64,000 nt of DNA from Xestospongia muta (lineage: Eukaryota; Porifera; Demospongiae; Haplosclerida; Petrosiidae): assembly GCA_963693285.1 (NCBI GenBank), contig OY848921.1, positions 4,707,497-4,771,496 on the forward strand, given 5' to 3'. Under the pieces are notes generated by a model. That model had not been told where the DNA came from. It did no database searches and saw nothing but the letters and a program-made list of their open reading frames with translations. Position numbers and translations under genes: made by a program. How positions within the stretch are numbered: position 1 is the stretch's first letter; each line of letters opens with the position of its first letter. This document shows, piece after piece, positions 1 to 11,066 of the stretch.

Positions 1-1668
1 ACACTAAAAGAAATGCAAGCATAGCTAATACTATTTTTGCCCACTCACCTTACAACAGCAAATGGAACGCAACTAAAGTCTGTACATTCATAGATGATTT
101 CTTGTGGTATGGAATTGCCTACCTGAGGGTGTATGAATGGCTAGAGGTGAGTAATGCATCATGTGCTTAAACTATCAATTTTTCCTTCCTTGTAGGATCC
201 TAGATGGCTCAATCGTTCTATTGGAATTTACAATTGGACCTGGAAATATGGTTGGGATGATCCATGTGGAGGAGTCTGGTGGAATAACTGTGATACCTCA
301 CACTTCAAAGATTCAATAACCATCCTGCAATTCCTTCATCTTGCATCCAAACTTTCATACTTGTTTCCAAATGTATCAAGCTACCTTGCTGATGCTGAGA
401 AAATTTGGAATTGGTTTTTTAGCTTTGATAAAGGATACGGACTAATGAGTAATAAGTATTTAGTGTCCACTGGTGCAAACCCAGAACGATGTTGTAATTC
501 ATCTTCATCCGATCCATTTTCAAGATGTGTCAATTCAAAGATATCTGGCACATCATACAATCAAGGATTGCTAATGAGTTCAGCTGCATATCTTTACCGA
601 CGTACTGGTAACAAAACCTATTTAAGTGTTGGTATGAGAGCATTGGAAGCTATTCTAACTAATTATACAACTAAGGAAGGTGTTATGGTTGATGAACCAA
701 GAAGCTATCAAAACTATGAATATCAATGTTGGGGTGCATCTTCAGACCCAGGAGGAGATTGGTATTCATTTCAAGGAATTTTCATGCTTCACCTCGGCTA
801 CTTTACAAAATTATTAAGAGAAAATGGCAGCCTTTCAAACCAGACATTGAGTATTATAAGAAAGTTTGTTGAAATGACAAGCAATGCTGCATGGTCAAGA
901 TCAGCTGTTTGGCCACCTTTTAAATCCGATGATGCTTGTAACACTGGGCCAACTAACCCTAAAGTAAATTATCCCAAGTTTCATTGGTGGTGGGGTGAAG
1001 AGACAACTCAACAAATTATTCCACCAGATCCTCGTATTTTTCTTCATAAAATTCAACTCCGCTGTCACACTCTTGGCAATGAAACTCAACTATGGGAAGG
1101 AATGTTAGATAATGAAGGAACATGCACTGTAAAATGTATGAACAATGAAAACTGCTCAAAGTATCTTTTTCAAACTGACCAAGAAGCAGTATCTGGACTA
1201 AATTGTTGGTTGTGGTCTTATAATCGATCTGATCACATCTGTAATGGGTCAGATTATGACTTTAATGTTGGCATCAAAAGACCAATAGGAGCTACATGTA
1301 AGAATCATTGTGGTTCAAAAAAACCACTTAAACTAGAACATGGTGGTGTGTGCTATTGTGATTCAAACTGTACAAAACATCTAGACTGTTGTCTGGATTA
1401 TGCTGATGTTTGTCTTCCTGATATACCACCAACATGTAAAGGTTTATGTAATGTTGTAGAGCCTCGTCCTATAAGAGGAGGAGGATATTGTTGGTGCATG
1501 AGTGGTTGTAACCCATGGTATACTGATAACAACAGTGACGGAAGCTGCTGTCCTAATTATCATGAACAATGTGAAAAGGTATCAATCCCCTCCTGTTTAG
1601 ATGCAAGGTCACAAGGGTCTGCCCTTAATTTGTTCATAACACATTTTGGGTTGCAAAAAGAGAAATGA
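1..1668 (+). CDS. GH76-like secreted glycosidase with C-terminal somatomedin B-like domains (5' end outside window)
   Basis: Partial gene. The first visible exon (frame from base 3 to 146) is followed by a 49-bp GT-AG intron (147-195) and a long last exon (196-1668), giving 538 visible residues. The GH76 signatures are in order: an adjacent Asp pair before LWYGIAYLRVYE (visible residues 31-32), matching the conserved Asp pair that carries catalysis in GH76 alpha-1,6-mannanases; GGVWWN; YNQGLLMSSAAYLYRRTG; and DWYSFQGIFMLHL. A Cys-rich stretch that may be PAN/apple-like follows (about 1100-1290), then two somatomedin B-like modules with CxCDxxC and DCC patterns (1297-1413 and 1435-1572). There are many N-glycosylation sequons, so the protein is probably secreted. 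The final 30 residues after base 1579 could be intron read-through, because GTATCA there is a possible donor. Substrate unknown; mannan is the family precedent. Confidence 0.85.
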
Positions 1669-1767
1669 ACATTTTCTTTATCATTTTGATACTTAAAATA
1701 GTTGATGTTTGTTCCAAATTCTATGATAGATAACGTGGGCTACAATGAATACATTTTTGGTACAGTA

Positions 1768-1773
1768 AATAAA
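1768..1773 (+). promoter_or_regulatory. Probable poly(A) signal of the GH76-like gene
   Basis: AATAAA lies 100 bp after the TGA/TAA of the GH76-like frame on the plus strand. The 110-bp gap between this stop and the ARFRP1 stop (1669-1778) holds nothing else recognisable. The signal sits 6 bp from the opposing ARFRP1 stop codon, so the two 3' UTRs probably overlap. Confidence 0.5.
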
Positions 1774-1778
1774 AGACA

Positions 1779-3887
1779 TTATGAATGTGATCTGTGTGAT
1801 CTTTGAGGATGCTCTCTGACTCTCTGTGACAACCAATCAATCCCTTCTTGAACACCCTCACTATAATGGATGGATTTATATATAAAACCATACCAACTTG
1901 ACCACATCTTACCCTCTTAAAGCTGATATCCTTTGTATTCTACAGTCTCTATCTCCAATAGATTCAACACTTGTATCAAATGCACTCTCCACTTCAGTGA
2001 GAGGTAGAGCATCCTAATAATGATAGATAACAGTCTAATTAACAACTGCTTCTGTTTCAATACATATATTATTAGTCCTGTAGTAGATAAATAACATTTT
2101 TTGCCTGTTTTTTTTCCTGTGATCATTAGTTACAGGTCTATTATGGAATTAGTTGGTGGATCTTAATTTCATGATTGTTAAATGACTAGCATAAAAATTT
2201 AAATATGAATTGTTATAATTGCATGATTAAAATTCACAGTATAGAGTCCTCCACAAAGTTGTGTGAAAATTAATTCCAGAATGTGATTTTAAAAATCATC
2301 CTATAGTTATTTCAATGATACTGCTATTACTATAAGAGACTGGATTATTGTTAAATTTAAAGACTAAAGAGCTGGCAAAAGATATTGTACTTCTCAAAAA
2401 CATTTTCTCAAATAACAAAACTTAGAAATTTCGATCAGTCATTCGTAATTCTAATCAGTTGATGTAATATTAATGATATTCATTGGTTGTTATGTGCATC
2501 TGTAGTTACTGTATGTGAGTTAATTTTATTTGTCACTTTCAGAAGTTCCATACAACAATACAATTAAACAATGAAAACAAACACACCAATATATAGTATC
2601 CATATAATATGTAGTCCAAAATGATCTTAGAACTCCCTGACATGTGCATCGTGCCAGGCAGAAAAAAAGGTATATGGTATATGACCTTACAGTAGTACAA
2701 CACTAAATATACTGTTTACTACATACTGATGTTGGTCCTTTGACCATATTCTGGTGCTTTGCTGACTACAATGCACACACACACACACACAAGTATGACA
2801 CAATGAATCACATGATACCACTAGTATGAAAAATTTCATTACGATACTTTACACTAATGACTTCATTAGAGATAGGCCTAGCATTATCTATGTATAATTC
2901 ATTGTCAGTCAAAGGCATCATCAAGTAATGGCAGCTTAGAGAAATTTAAGAAAAGGATCTCTGGCATAATTTGAAGTCCACTATGTATTGTAAGATGGAC
3001 CACAAGACACAAACATGTTTGCTTTTAAAATTTTTATTTCTAGTAGTACAATACTTAGCATAACTGATCAAACTTCAAACATATAATATCAATAAATTTA
3101 AAAGAAACTAAAAAATGATTGAATAGGTTACATTTTAAAGGACAAACAATTGTACTGTAATAAAACTCACTATTCTATCTTGTTTATTAGCCAATATTAA
3201 TAGAGGGGCTCCATGAAGATCAGGATGTCTAATAACTTTATCTACAGTGAATTATTATGAATGTCATTTGACAGTCATGTAACACTAACTGAATGTCTCC
3301 GCAGATACATGAAGTGTTTCAGGATCACATGAGTCAACCATATAAACAATACCATGACATTCAGCATAATACTATAACAAACAAGATAGATCCACGAAAT
3401 AGACCAATAATTGACATAAGAATGGATTGATAAAATAGATCAACCAAAGAAGGCTCAAACATTATGTATACTGTCTATATCACAATAACAGTGGACCTCT
3501 CTACCTTGTCCCACAATGTCTGTAAGTCTTCCTGTCCACCCAAGTCCCATACCACTAGTCTCTGATTGCCAATTTCAATACGACCCACTAGACAACAGTG
3601 ACAATAGCAACAAGACACAATAGTTTATCTACATTATTGATAAACAAAGCTATTACCAGGTCCATTACCGTTTAATCCAACAGTAGATGTTATTTTTTCC
3701 AGTGGAATTCCATGATAGTTGTTAATGAATTGTCGTTTGGCAGTCTCTAGAAACGTCTAAGAAAAATTGATTTTTCTGATATTTATGGGCTTACAGTTTT
3801 CCCAGCATTATCCAAACCTAAGATAACAACGAAGTATTCGTCCTTTCTAAAGAAGTACTCCCACAAGCCTTTGAGGAGAGAGAACAT
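1779..3887 (-). CDS. ARFRP1: ADP-ribosylation factor-related protein 1 (ARF-like small GTPase)
   Basis: Seven exons on the minus strand: 3887-3795, 3756-3669, 3587-3505, 3371-3290, 3241-3171, 2013-1913, 1860-1779. All junction phases agree and give 199 residues (human ARFRP1: 201). Visible motifs are the P-loop GLDNAGKT (24-31), switch I ITSTVGLN, WDLGGQ with catalytic Gln79, LWDKYYAECHG, NKQD (134-137) and the SAL G5 motif. Residue 2 is Phe, not the myristoylated Gly of ARFs, as expected for ARFRP1. The family acts at the trans-Golgi, recruiting ARL1 and golgins and sorting cargo. Introns are short except 2014-3170 (1,157 bp), which holds a CA microsatellite and no gene that I see. The gene is divergent from HPF1 with 46 bp between ATGs. 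Confidence 0.95.
2774..2791. repeat. (CA)n microsatellite
   Basis: Nine CA units in the long intron of ARFRP1. Confidence 0.9.
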
Positions 3888-3933
3888 TTTAATTCAAGGG
3901 TGTGGTCAACAATCACAGGGCACACCCTCCAAA
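3888..3933. promoter_or_regulatory. Putative bidirectional promoter between ARFRP1 and HPF1
   Basis: Only 46 bp separate the divergent start codons. Within them AGGGTGTG (3897-3904) and CACACCCT (3921-3928) form an exact 8-bp inverted repeat. Each arm is a CACCC/GT-box, the type of site bound by KLF/SP zinc-finger factors. No TATA box is visible. Transcription starts must lie in this gap or inside the opposing 5' exons. Promoter function is inferred from the arrangement. Confidence 0.6.
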
Positions 3934-5588
3934 ATGGCTTGCTCTGATAGTAGACCGGTTTGTAAGTACGGAAGTGCCTGCTATCGTAAAAATCCTCAAC
4001 ACTTAGAGCAATACTCTCATCCACATCTCGTTAACGATGAAGGCAATAACATTGATCTTAGGAAGTATAAAGTAAGTTTATGCGTCGTCCGTGTGCACTT
4101 AGAGTAATCAGAGTCTTTGTTGTATCACACAATTGTGGATACTAGTATGAGATATTTATATTATTTTAATAGTAGTGTATTTTCTTTTGATTATCACCTA
4201 CAGCGTTAAAATTACACTGTGTCTAGGCAGCCAGCATCAGATTCATACTTTTTGACTTAGGTAGCCGACAGATGTAAAGGATCGATTATCATACGCCATG
4301 CATTTTAATTGCCATAAATACCAATATTAAAAAACAGTTATTAGAGTGATTCTGGGTAGCATAATGAAGAACCTACTGTAATGATGTTTGGAGAAGTTTT
4401 GCTTTTAGCATGAACAAAAGATTGTTATTACTATAGTTGCTAAATGCAAAAATTAGTGTTAGTTTCTATTAGCACTGTTATGATAGCCAACTTAAAAGTA
4501 TTTGTACTCATTAAATTTTAAAGTAAAAGGCTTCATTTAGTTGCATAGAAGACACAAACTCAGCTCGCGTCTAATTTAACACTTTTTGTTACATGAAAGT
4601 TACCCCTGACAAGCTATAATCTGTTTTATTTCCTTTGGTGGGACTTGTCATCTTGATGCACTGACGATAATTATAGAAACTAATTATGAGAATTGTAATT
4701 ACTTTTTTGTTGTAGAATGCTCCATGTGAAGTGGATATTGTAAAGAAAAGGGTTAGAGAAGATGAAATACATGAAGATGAGAAATATGCAACACCTACTC
4801 CAAAGAAAACTAGACCAGATTCTTTTATTCGGGTGGAAAAGATTACTAATGAAAATAGTGATAGTGATCTTGAAGACAGTGATGATATGAGAGATAACAT
4901 AAGAAAAAAGTTTCTAATTGATATGTCTGAAGATTTTTATCAGTTCTGGGATTTCTGTTGCTCATTATCTCCAGAAGATCCTCTCAGTAAGGGCTTGTAC
5001 TTTGCCTTTCAATATAGTAGAAGATGAAAACATTCCCTTTTTAATACTATAGTTTTGCTTGAATGTTTTCATCGCTTAGTATGCTTAAATAGGAAATTCT
5101 AAAGTATGAGCTAGATACAGTTGTGAATTGGTGGGGAAATAAATAATTAAATCCACTAAGTCATTTGGGTTGGTAACCTTGTCTCTGGACACTTATCAGA
5201 CTTCTAACATTATAGAAGAGACGATTGCTGTCTATGTAAGGTTTCATGTATCCCAATCAGCTATCTCCAAAGTAAACAAAGTACAAAAAGTCAGTATTGA
5301 CACCTTCATTAATGTTGAAGTTTCAGATGGGTAGTAACTTATTATTGAAAAGCACAAATATTTTTACTCTGCCTTGTTATATTTTGTAGATGTTCTTCAT
5401 TCCACTCTTCAATTGGTACTGGTTGGCCCATATGATGTATTAGCTGGGAAATTGAAAGGGGCAACTTGGCATAACTGTGTCCTTCATTGTCGCTGTTATT
5501 ATGATCCTCCAGAGTTAACAACTGTCTTAATGAGAAAGGGCAGTGAAGACGATGATTTCCATATTGGTTACTTTAGGTATAATTCAGT

Positions 5589-5631
<43 letters not shown>

Positions 5632-7148
5632 ACACCATGAGTCAGAGGTCTATATGTATTACACAAATGTATTGACTTGGGATTTTGTAAAAGATCTTGC
5701 TTAAAAGCCTTATCCTACCAACTAGAAAAATGTAAACGATAACACAATCCGGTTGTAGGTTCTCAGGTGTAGGCAAGGCTATACAGCTCATCTAGACTGA
5801 TTAAGCATCTTACATGTGATAAACCATCATAAGATTCATACTAATCTACTACTGTGCCATTTATAAAGAAGCAATAACCTTTCTAATTTTAATCTCCTGA
5901 GTTATGTATTATCCTATTCAATATATGCATGAGCCTTGTTATAACATAATAAGACTCTCTGTTTTATTGTGATTAGCTTTGTGTTCCACAATTGGATGCA
6001 CAACCACAGTTATACTTCAATAGTTTTGATATTTCCCAGGTCATTTAATTGTGTGCGGTAATTCGTATGTAGTTTCTGTGTGTCTTAATCTCATATTTCC
6101 ATTTCTTCCAGAGATGATCCTAATTCCATTACTGATAGCTTCATGGTAGCAAATTGTAAAGGATGTGTACTAACTCATGTAGGTCTTAACATCTTTGCAG
6201 CTGTTCGGTAAGACTCTATTAACATAACATGATATTACATTTACTGGTGCATTTTAATCACTTTTCAGAAATTATATACAAGAGAAACTTAGCAACAATA
6301 CAATTTCTTTAAAATTGAAAAAAGATCTCCAGTCATTAGAGGAGTCTCTTGTTAAAAAGGCTGAAGAGTTTGATTTAAATCTGAAAGACAAGAAGCCTCC
6401 TCAAAGAAAAGTAGTTGCAAAATGCTTTAATCAAATTGGGATTTCTGTACCTGTTGATACTGCTCTAGATATTGGCTATAGACCACTACCAATGACCAAT
6501 AGTAAGTACTATTTTAAGTAGATAGTATCCTAATACAATGACTTTAATATTTGAATTTTCATTTTTGATATTGATATTTAAGTAATTCCTGTAGTATTAA
6601 TTATAAACACTACCATAATAAATATTATAGTTGAAAATTTAGAATTTGATAATTTTGCCTCCTCCCAAAAACTTAAATTTAACAATTGCAATAAATTCTA
6701 ATAAAGACCCAATTTTAATATGTCAAACATCGTCATCATTCATTTTCTGCTAGTCAATTTTCTCATTATACAGTGTATAGCCAAACAATGCATATATGGA
6801 TTTACTTTAATGTTCTCCTTTTCTTACTGAACAGAAGAATTGCAAAAGCTCTTAGACAAGATAACATTATGTCAAGATGAGTCAAAGCATGCTCTAACAA
6901 GTGAACCTTTGGAAGAAATCATCACATTTGTGCAGTTTGCTAATGATGAATGTGACTATGGTATGGGGTTAGAACTAGGAATGAACCTGTTTTGTCATGG
7001 TAGTGACCGATTCCACAACCACATACTACGTGTATTGCCTCTGGCTTATGAACTATTGGGACGAGAAGAGTATGGGAAAATTATACAAAAACATATAAAG
7101 AATCGTAATATAATACCACTGGATTTGTGCATAGATGTAAACAATTAA
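3934..7148 (+). CDS. HPF1: Histone PARylation factor 1 with N-terminal PBZ zinc finger
   Basis: Six exons: 3934-4071, 4716-4986, 5390-5576, 6112-6207, 6269-6501, 6835-7148. Phases agree and give 412 residues. Residues 10-29 form a PBZ finger (C-x5-C-x6-H-x5-H; Cys10, Cys16, His23, His29), a poly(ADP-ribose)-binding module absent from human HPF1 (346 aa). An acidic/basic linker with PTPKKTRP, a possible nuclear signal, follows. The rest is the HPF1 fold: [33 protein letters not shown] (Arg302, matching human Arg239) and [20 protein letters not shown]. Asp346/Glu347 match human Asp283/Glu284; Glu284 completes the PARP1/PARP2 active site for serine ADP-ribosylation in the DNA-damage response. 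The start was chosen because the PBZ follows it directly. Intron 1 (644 bp) and intron 3 (535 bp) hold no gene that I see. Confidence 0.96.
5590..5630. repeat. (TG)n microsatellite
   Basis: About 20 TG units in HPF1 intron 3, starting 13 bp after the donor at 5577. Length variation here might affect splicing, but this is untested. Confidence 0.95.
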
Positions 7149-7152
7149 TAAA
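7147..7152 (+). promoter_or_regulatory. Poly(A) signal overlapping the HPF1 stop codon
   Basis: AATAAA begins inside the TAA stop (7146-7148). If used, it gives a 3' UTR of only some 15-30 nt. The AT-rich stretch that follows to 7556 contains no gene or RNA that I can recognise. Confidence 0.5.
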
Positions 7153-7640
7153 ATTATAATCTAATTATTAATCATTACTAATTAACCACCTATCACATGA
7201 CTTCAAATGAAATTTCCAAAAAGGAATTACAAAATACAAATATTTTCCAGTGTTAGTAACAGACAGTCAAACAGAGCAGTGAGGATTGTTAATCAAACTG
7301 TCAACAATCAAACATGAGGGAGCCATTAAATGATCATCAATTATAAGTTGTGACTGGAAGCAAATTTGCTAACATTTTAACTAAAATCAAAGACAATCCC
7401 TTTCAATCAGCAATTTCAATCCTTTATTAAGCTTGCCATTAACTAGACCTGACAGTACAAATTAAAAGATCAATCCAAAACATCTTCTAAAAAGACAACG
7501 CACATGTACCATTAATATTTAGCCTACACATAAAATTAGGTTATCTACAACAATTAGAGTAATAAATCAATTTTCTGACGTCACATATATTCGGACACTG
7601 TGTTTGAACGCTAACAGTGACTGATCAAAGCACCTAGCAT

Positions 7641-7850
7641 CTTAAATGAAAGCTAAAGAATTGTACTTTTATTGTTCCAAGATTCATGAGCTTCAGAGTC
7701 TCCACGCTTGAGTAGTGGCACTTCAAACATGGCTCGCCGAAATTTCGGAATACCGGACAGAAGACTGTATGATAAGTCTGTATTTCGTAGGTTGAAAAAT
7801 TCTATCTAGATAGTTTACAAGTATGGTCCTACATGACAACATTCAAGCAC
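7641..7850. other. 210-bp segment interrupting the left terminal inverted repeat
   Basis: The left TIR contains 210 bp that are missing from the right copy between the same matching bases. Either an insertion on the left or a deletion on the right explains it. I see no terminal repeats or coding capacity in it. Confidence 0.7.
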
Positions 7851-8288
7851 TAATCATCGCTCTGTAGAATGATGCAGTTGTCCATTGAAATCTTTATCCT
7901 TCAAAAGTGTGGAGAAGCTAAAAATGCGTACCCGGAGTGCTGTATAATCGGACACGCCTACTGGTTAGGTGTCTACTTCGGGCTTTTGGCTGAATGTGTT
8001 GCTACTGGCTAAATGAACTGCTACCGTTTAAAGGAGCTGCGAAAGTTTTGTTTGAAGGTATAAACTTTGTGTTAATGGAATAAATTTTAGAAACAAAAGA
8101 TAGTATGCGTACAATTAAGGTAGATCTAATATACTGAGGTGATAATAAGTGATAATTGAGGAGAGAGTTTACTAGTCTAGTAGTTCTTTGTATTCACATG
8201 GCCCTGTTTTTTTCCAAGGTGTTTTATATTCTGTCATTCATTAGAATATTGGGCAAAATGTATAAACAACGTAGTCTAAGAAAATTGG

Positions 8289-8380
8289 CAGGAAGTCAAT
8301 ACTTTGATGTGTGTAGTTTATGGGTTTGGGTGAGGTGTAGTGTTTAGATTGATAACACACAGTGAAGTATTGACTTCCTG
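8289..8380. repeat. Hairpin/MITE-like inverted repeat inside the transposon
   Basis: A 16-bp perfect inverted repeat (8289-8304 against 8365-8380, CAGGAAGTCAATACTT) extends imperfectly on both sides to about 30 bp arms. The loop is about 60 nt. It may be a small non-autonomous element or part of the 5' leader of the transposase. No target duplication was identified. Confidence 0.6.
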
Positions 8381-10339
8381 CTGGGATTGTAACCCTTAAT
8401 ATTATTTTTACAGGTTTAACTGAATGACATGAGTTGTCTGCTTTGTGACTGGACATTCAGATCAGGAACAATATCACCACCACGATCATTTCCATTGACC
8501 ACAATTCCTTCGAGACCTCCTGTTTATAAGGAATATTGTGAAGAAGAAATATGCAGAGTATATGAGACTGTTCAAGAAAGAGCATCAGAGAGACATGCAA
8601 CAGAATAGTATGGCATTCCAAGATCAACATTAAATGATCACATCACTGGTAAAGTTAAATTTGGAGGTCCACTTCTATCTTCTAAAGACTCTCTCTAATG
8701 GGTGGTGGTTGTCATTCAAGAAAAGACATCCTCCTACCATAACTCTCAGAACTGTTGAAAAGCTGTCATATGCACATCTTGTAGCCGAGTGATTCAGGTA
8801 TTATAACAGATACTTTGATCTTTTGGAGCAGACTCTACTAGAAAATGATTTAATAGATAAACCACCCTGGATTTTTAATTGTGATGAATCTGGCCTTTCA
8901 CTTGATCATACTCCTTCATCTGTAATTGCTGTTAGAGGCCAGAAACATCCTCGAGTAGTTACTTCAGGAAAGAAAGAACAGACAACTGTACTAGCCTATT
9001 TCAATGCAGCTGGTCAAGTCCTGCCACCACTAGTTATTCTAGGAAGGAAATGTCTAAATCCAGATCTTTCAAAAAATGAAATACCTGGAACTATATATGG
9101 TTTAAGTTCTAAAGGATGGATGGATTCTGAAATCTTCCTGAACCGGTTCAGACACCATTTTCTTGTCCATTTCCCATCGTCAAATCTAATTCTGCTTCTT
9201 CTTGATGGCCATTCTACTGATTACAATCCTAGCTTTGTAAGAAGATCAGCTGAGGAGAAGGTGATATTATTCTGCTTACCTCCCAACCTGATCCACTTGA
9301 CTCAACCCCTTGACAAAGGCATATTTGGTCCTTTGAAGACATACTGGAACCAGGAATGTCAGAGTTTTATGTCCAAGAATCCTGGTAGATACGTGACAGA
9401 GTATGACTTTATGCCATTATTTAGTAAGGCATGGTACTGCACTATGACTATACCAAACATTACGTCTGCTTTCCACACAACACGTGTCTATCCATTTGAC
9501 TGTAATGCCATTGAGGTGATTGACAGCACACCTCATATTAATAATCCTATCTCCTTGACTGAAAGAACAGGACTAGCTTTATCCCTCTATACAGCCCTGC
9601 TTGTAAATCACTCCCAGGTGCAAGACTATAACCAAACCACCTGTCACATTCACAAGTGAAGAAATTGCCCGTTTTATTAGAAGGTATGAGGAAGGATATG
9701 ACATCATTACTGATGAGTGTTACAATCTCTGGCTCAAGAAATATGAACGGTCTGATGAGTCTAATAGTTCTAGGTTATCTTGTGAGACATCTCTTGAATC
9801 TTCACCTTCAACTAGGACATCACCACCATCTAATCTTCTGCTTGGGGAAGCATCAAGTCAATCCAGATCTATTCTGAAGAAAATGTTTCATTTTCCAAAG
9901 TCTCACCTCTTAGCACTGATTATGAGAAGACATCTGCAAGAGTTCTTACTAGCTCAGCTTTAGATAAGAAAGAGAGAATAAAGCAATAGAAAGAGAATGA
10001 AAAGGAGAAGAGAAAATTGGAAAGAGAAAGAAAGCGAGAAGAGAAGCTAGAAATGAGAAGAAAGCGAAAATGTGGGACAGTCAGTCAAGGTATTTACAGT
10101 GAATTTAAATATCTCACTTACTACAATAATAACAGGTGCTGATGAAAATATTGATCTTCATGAAGAACCTTTACATAGTCATGATCACTTACCAAGTTCT
10201 CAGGTGTCCATGCTGCAAGATGATACTGATCAAACAGGATCTCATTTATCAGACAGTTTATGTTTAAGTAAGCAAAGACCACAATTAGTATGCCAAATCT
10301 TCACTGAGAATGGATGTTTGTTGAACAGGGACTACTAAA

Positions 10340-10980
10340 TGTGGAACTAGTGTAGGAACTCGTGGGTGTGGAACTAGTGCAACTGACAAGTCTCAATCAT
10401 GTAACTCATCTCCGAGTAAGACATATACACATGTACTATTTTACTGAATATTAATGTATAGGTACTAATGGTCGAACAGGGTCTAGAACTAATGCATCTC
10501 GTGGGCGTGGAAGTAGTGCAACTTACAAGTATCAATCACATAACTCGTCTCCAAGTAAGACATATACATGTACTATTTTACTGAATATTAATGTATAGGT
10601 ACTAATGGTCGAACAGGGTCTAGAACTAATGCATTTCATGGACGTGGAACTAGTATAGGAACTCATAGATGTGGAAGTAGTGCAACTGACGAGTGTCAAT
10701 CACGTAACTCATCTCCAAGTAAGACATATACATGTACTATTTTACTGAATATTAATGTATATGTACTAATGGTCATACAGGGTCTAGAACTAATGCATCT
10801 CATGGACGTGGAACTAGTGTAGGAACTCATGGGCATGGAACTAGCGCAACTGACGAGTGTCAATCACATGATTCATATCTAAGTAAGACATATACGTGTA
10901 CTATTTTACTGAATATTAATAGGTACTAATGGTTGAACAGGGTCTAGAACTAATGCATCTCGTGGACATAGAACTAATGT
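10340..10980 (+). repeat. Tandemly duplicated exon-intron units (about 137-164 bp each)
   Basis: Four to five copies of one unit start at about 10340 (partial), 10462, 10599, 10763 and 10923. Each contains a short open segment coding for Thr/Asn/Gly/Arg/Ser-rich sequence (frame TNGRTGSRTNAS). Each is flanked by a donor (GTAAGACATA) and an acceptor (TTAATGTATAG), so the unit is a symmetric phase-1 exon with its intron. Units 3 and 4 contain an extra 23-27 bp. In unit 3 the acceptor AG is mutated to AT, and in the last unit a CGA is TGA. Confidence 0.85.
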
Positions 10981-11066
10981 AGGAACTAGAGAGTCTCCTG
11001 AGCATGATAATAATGTACTAGATGGCTCTTTATCTCCTGCTCTTAGTGCCAGAAGTGATACAGATT

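Noticed and set aside
901..1089. 62-residue minus-strand open frame inside the GH76-like exon
   Set aside because: Shadow of the plus-strand coding exon; no motif and no splice context.
1579..1668. Splice donor at 1579 ending the GH76-SMB exon early
   Set aside because: GTATCA is a weak donor and no convincing downstream coding exon fits before ARFRP1; kept as an uncertainty only.
4589..4900. 103-residue minus-strand open frame over HPF1 exon 2
   Set aside because: Ser/Leu-rich shadow of the acidic HPF1 linker read backwards.
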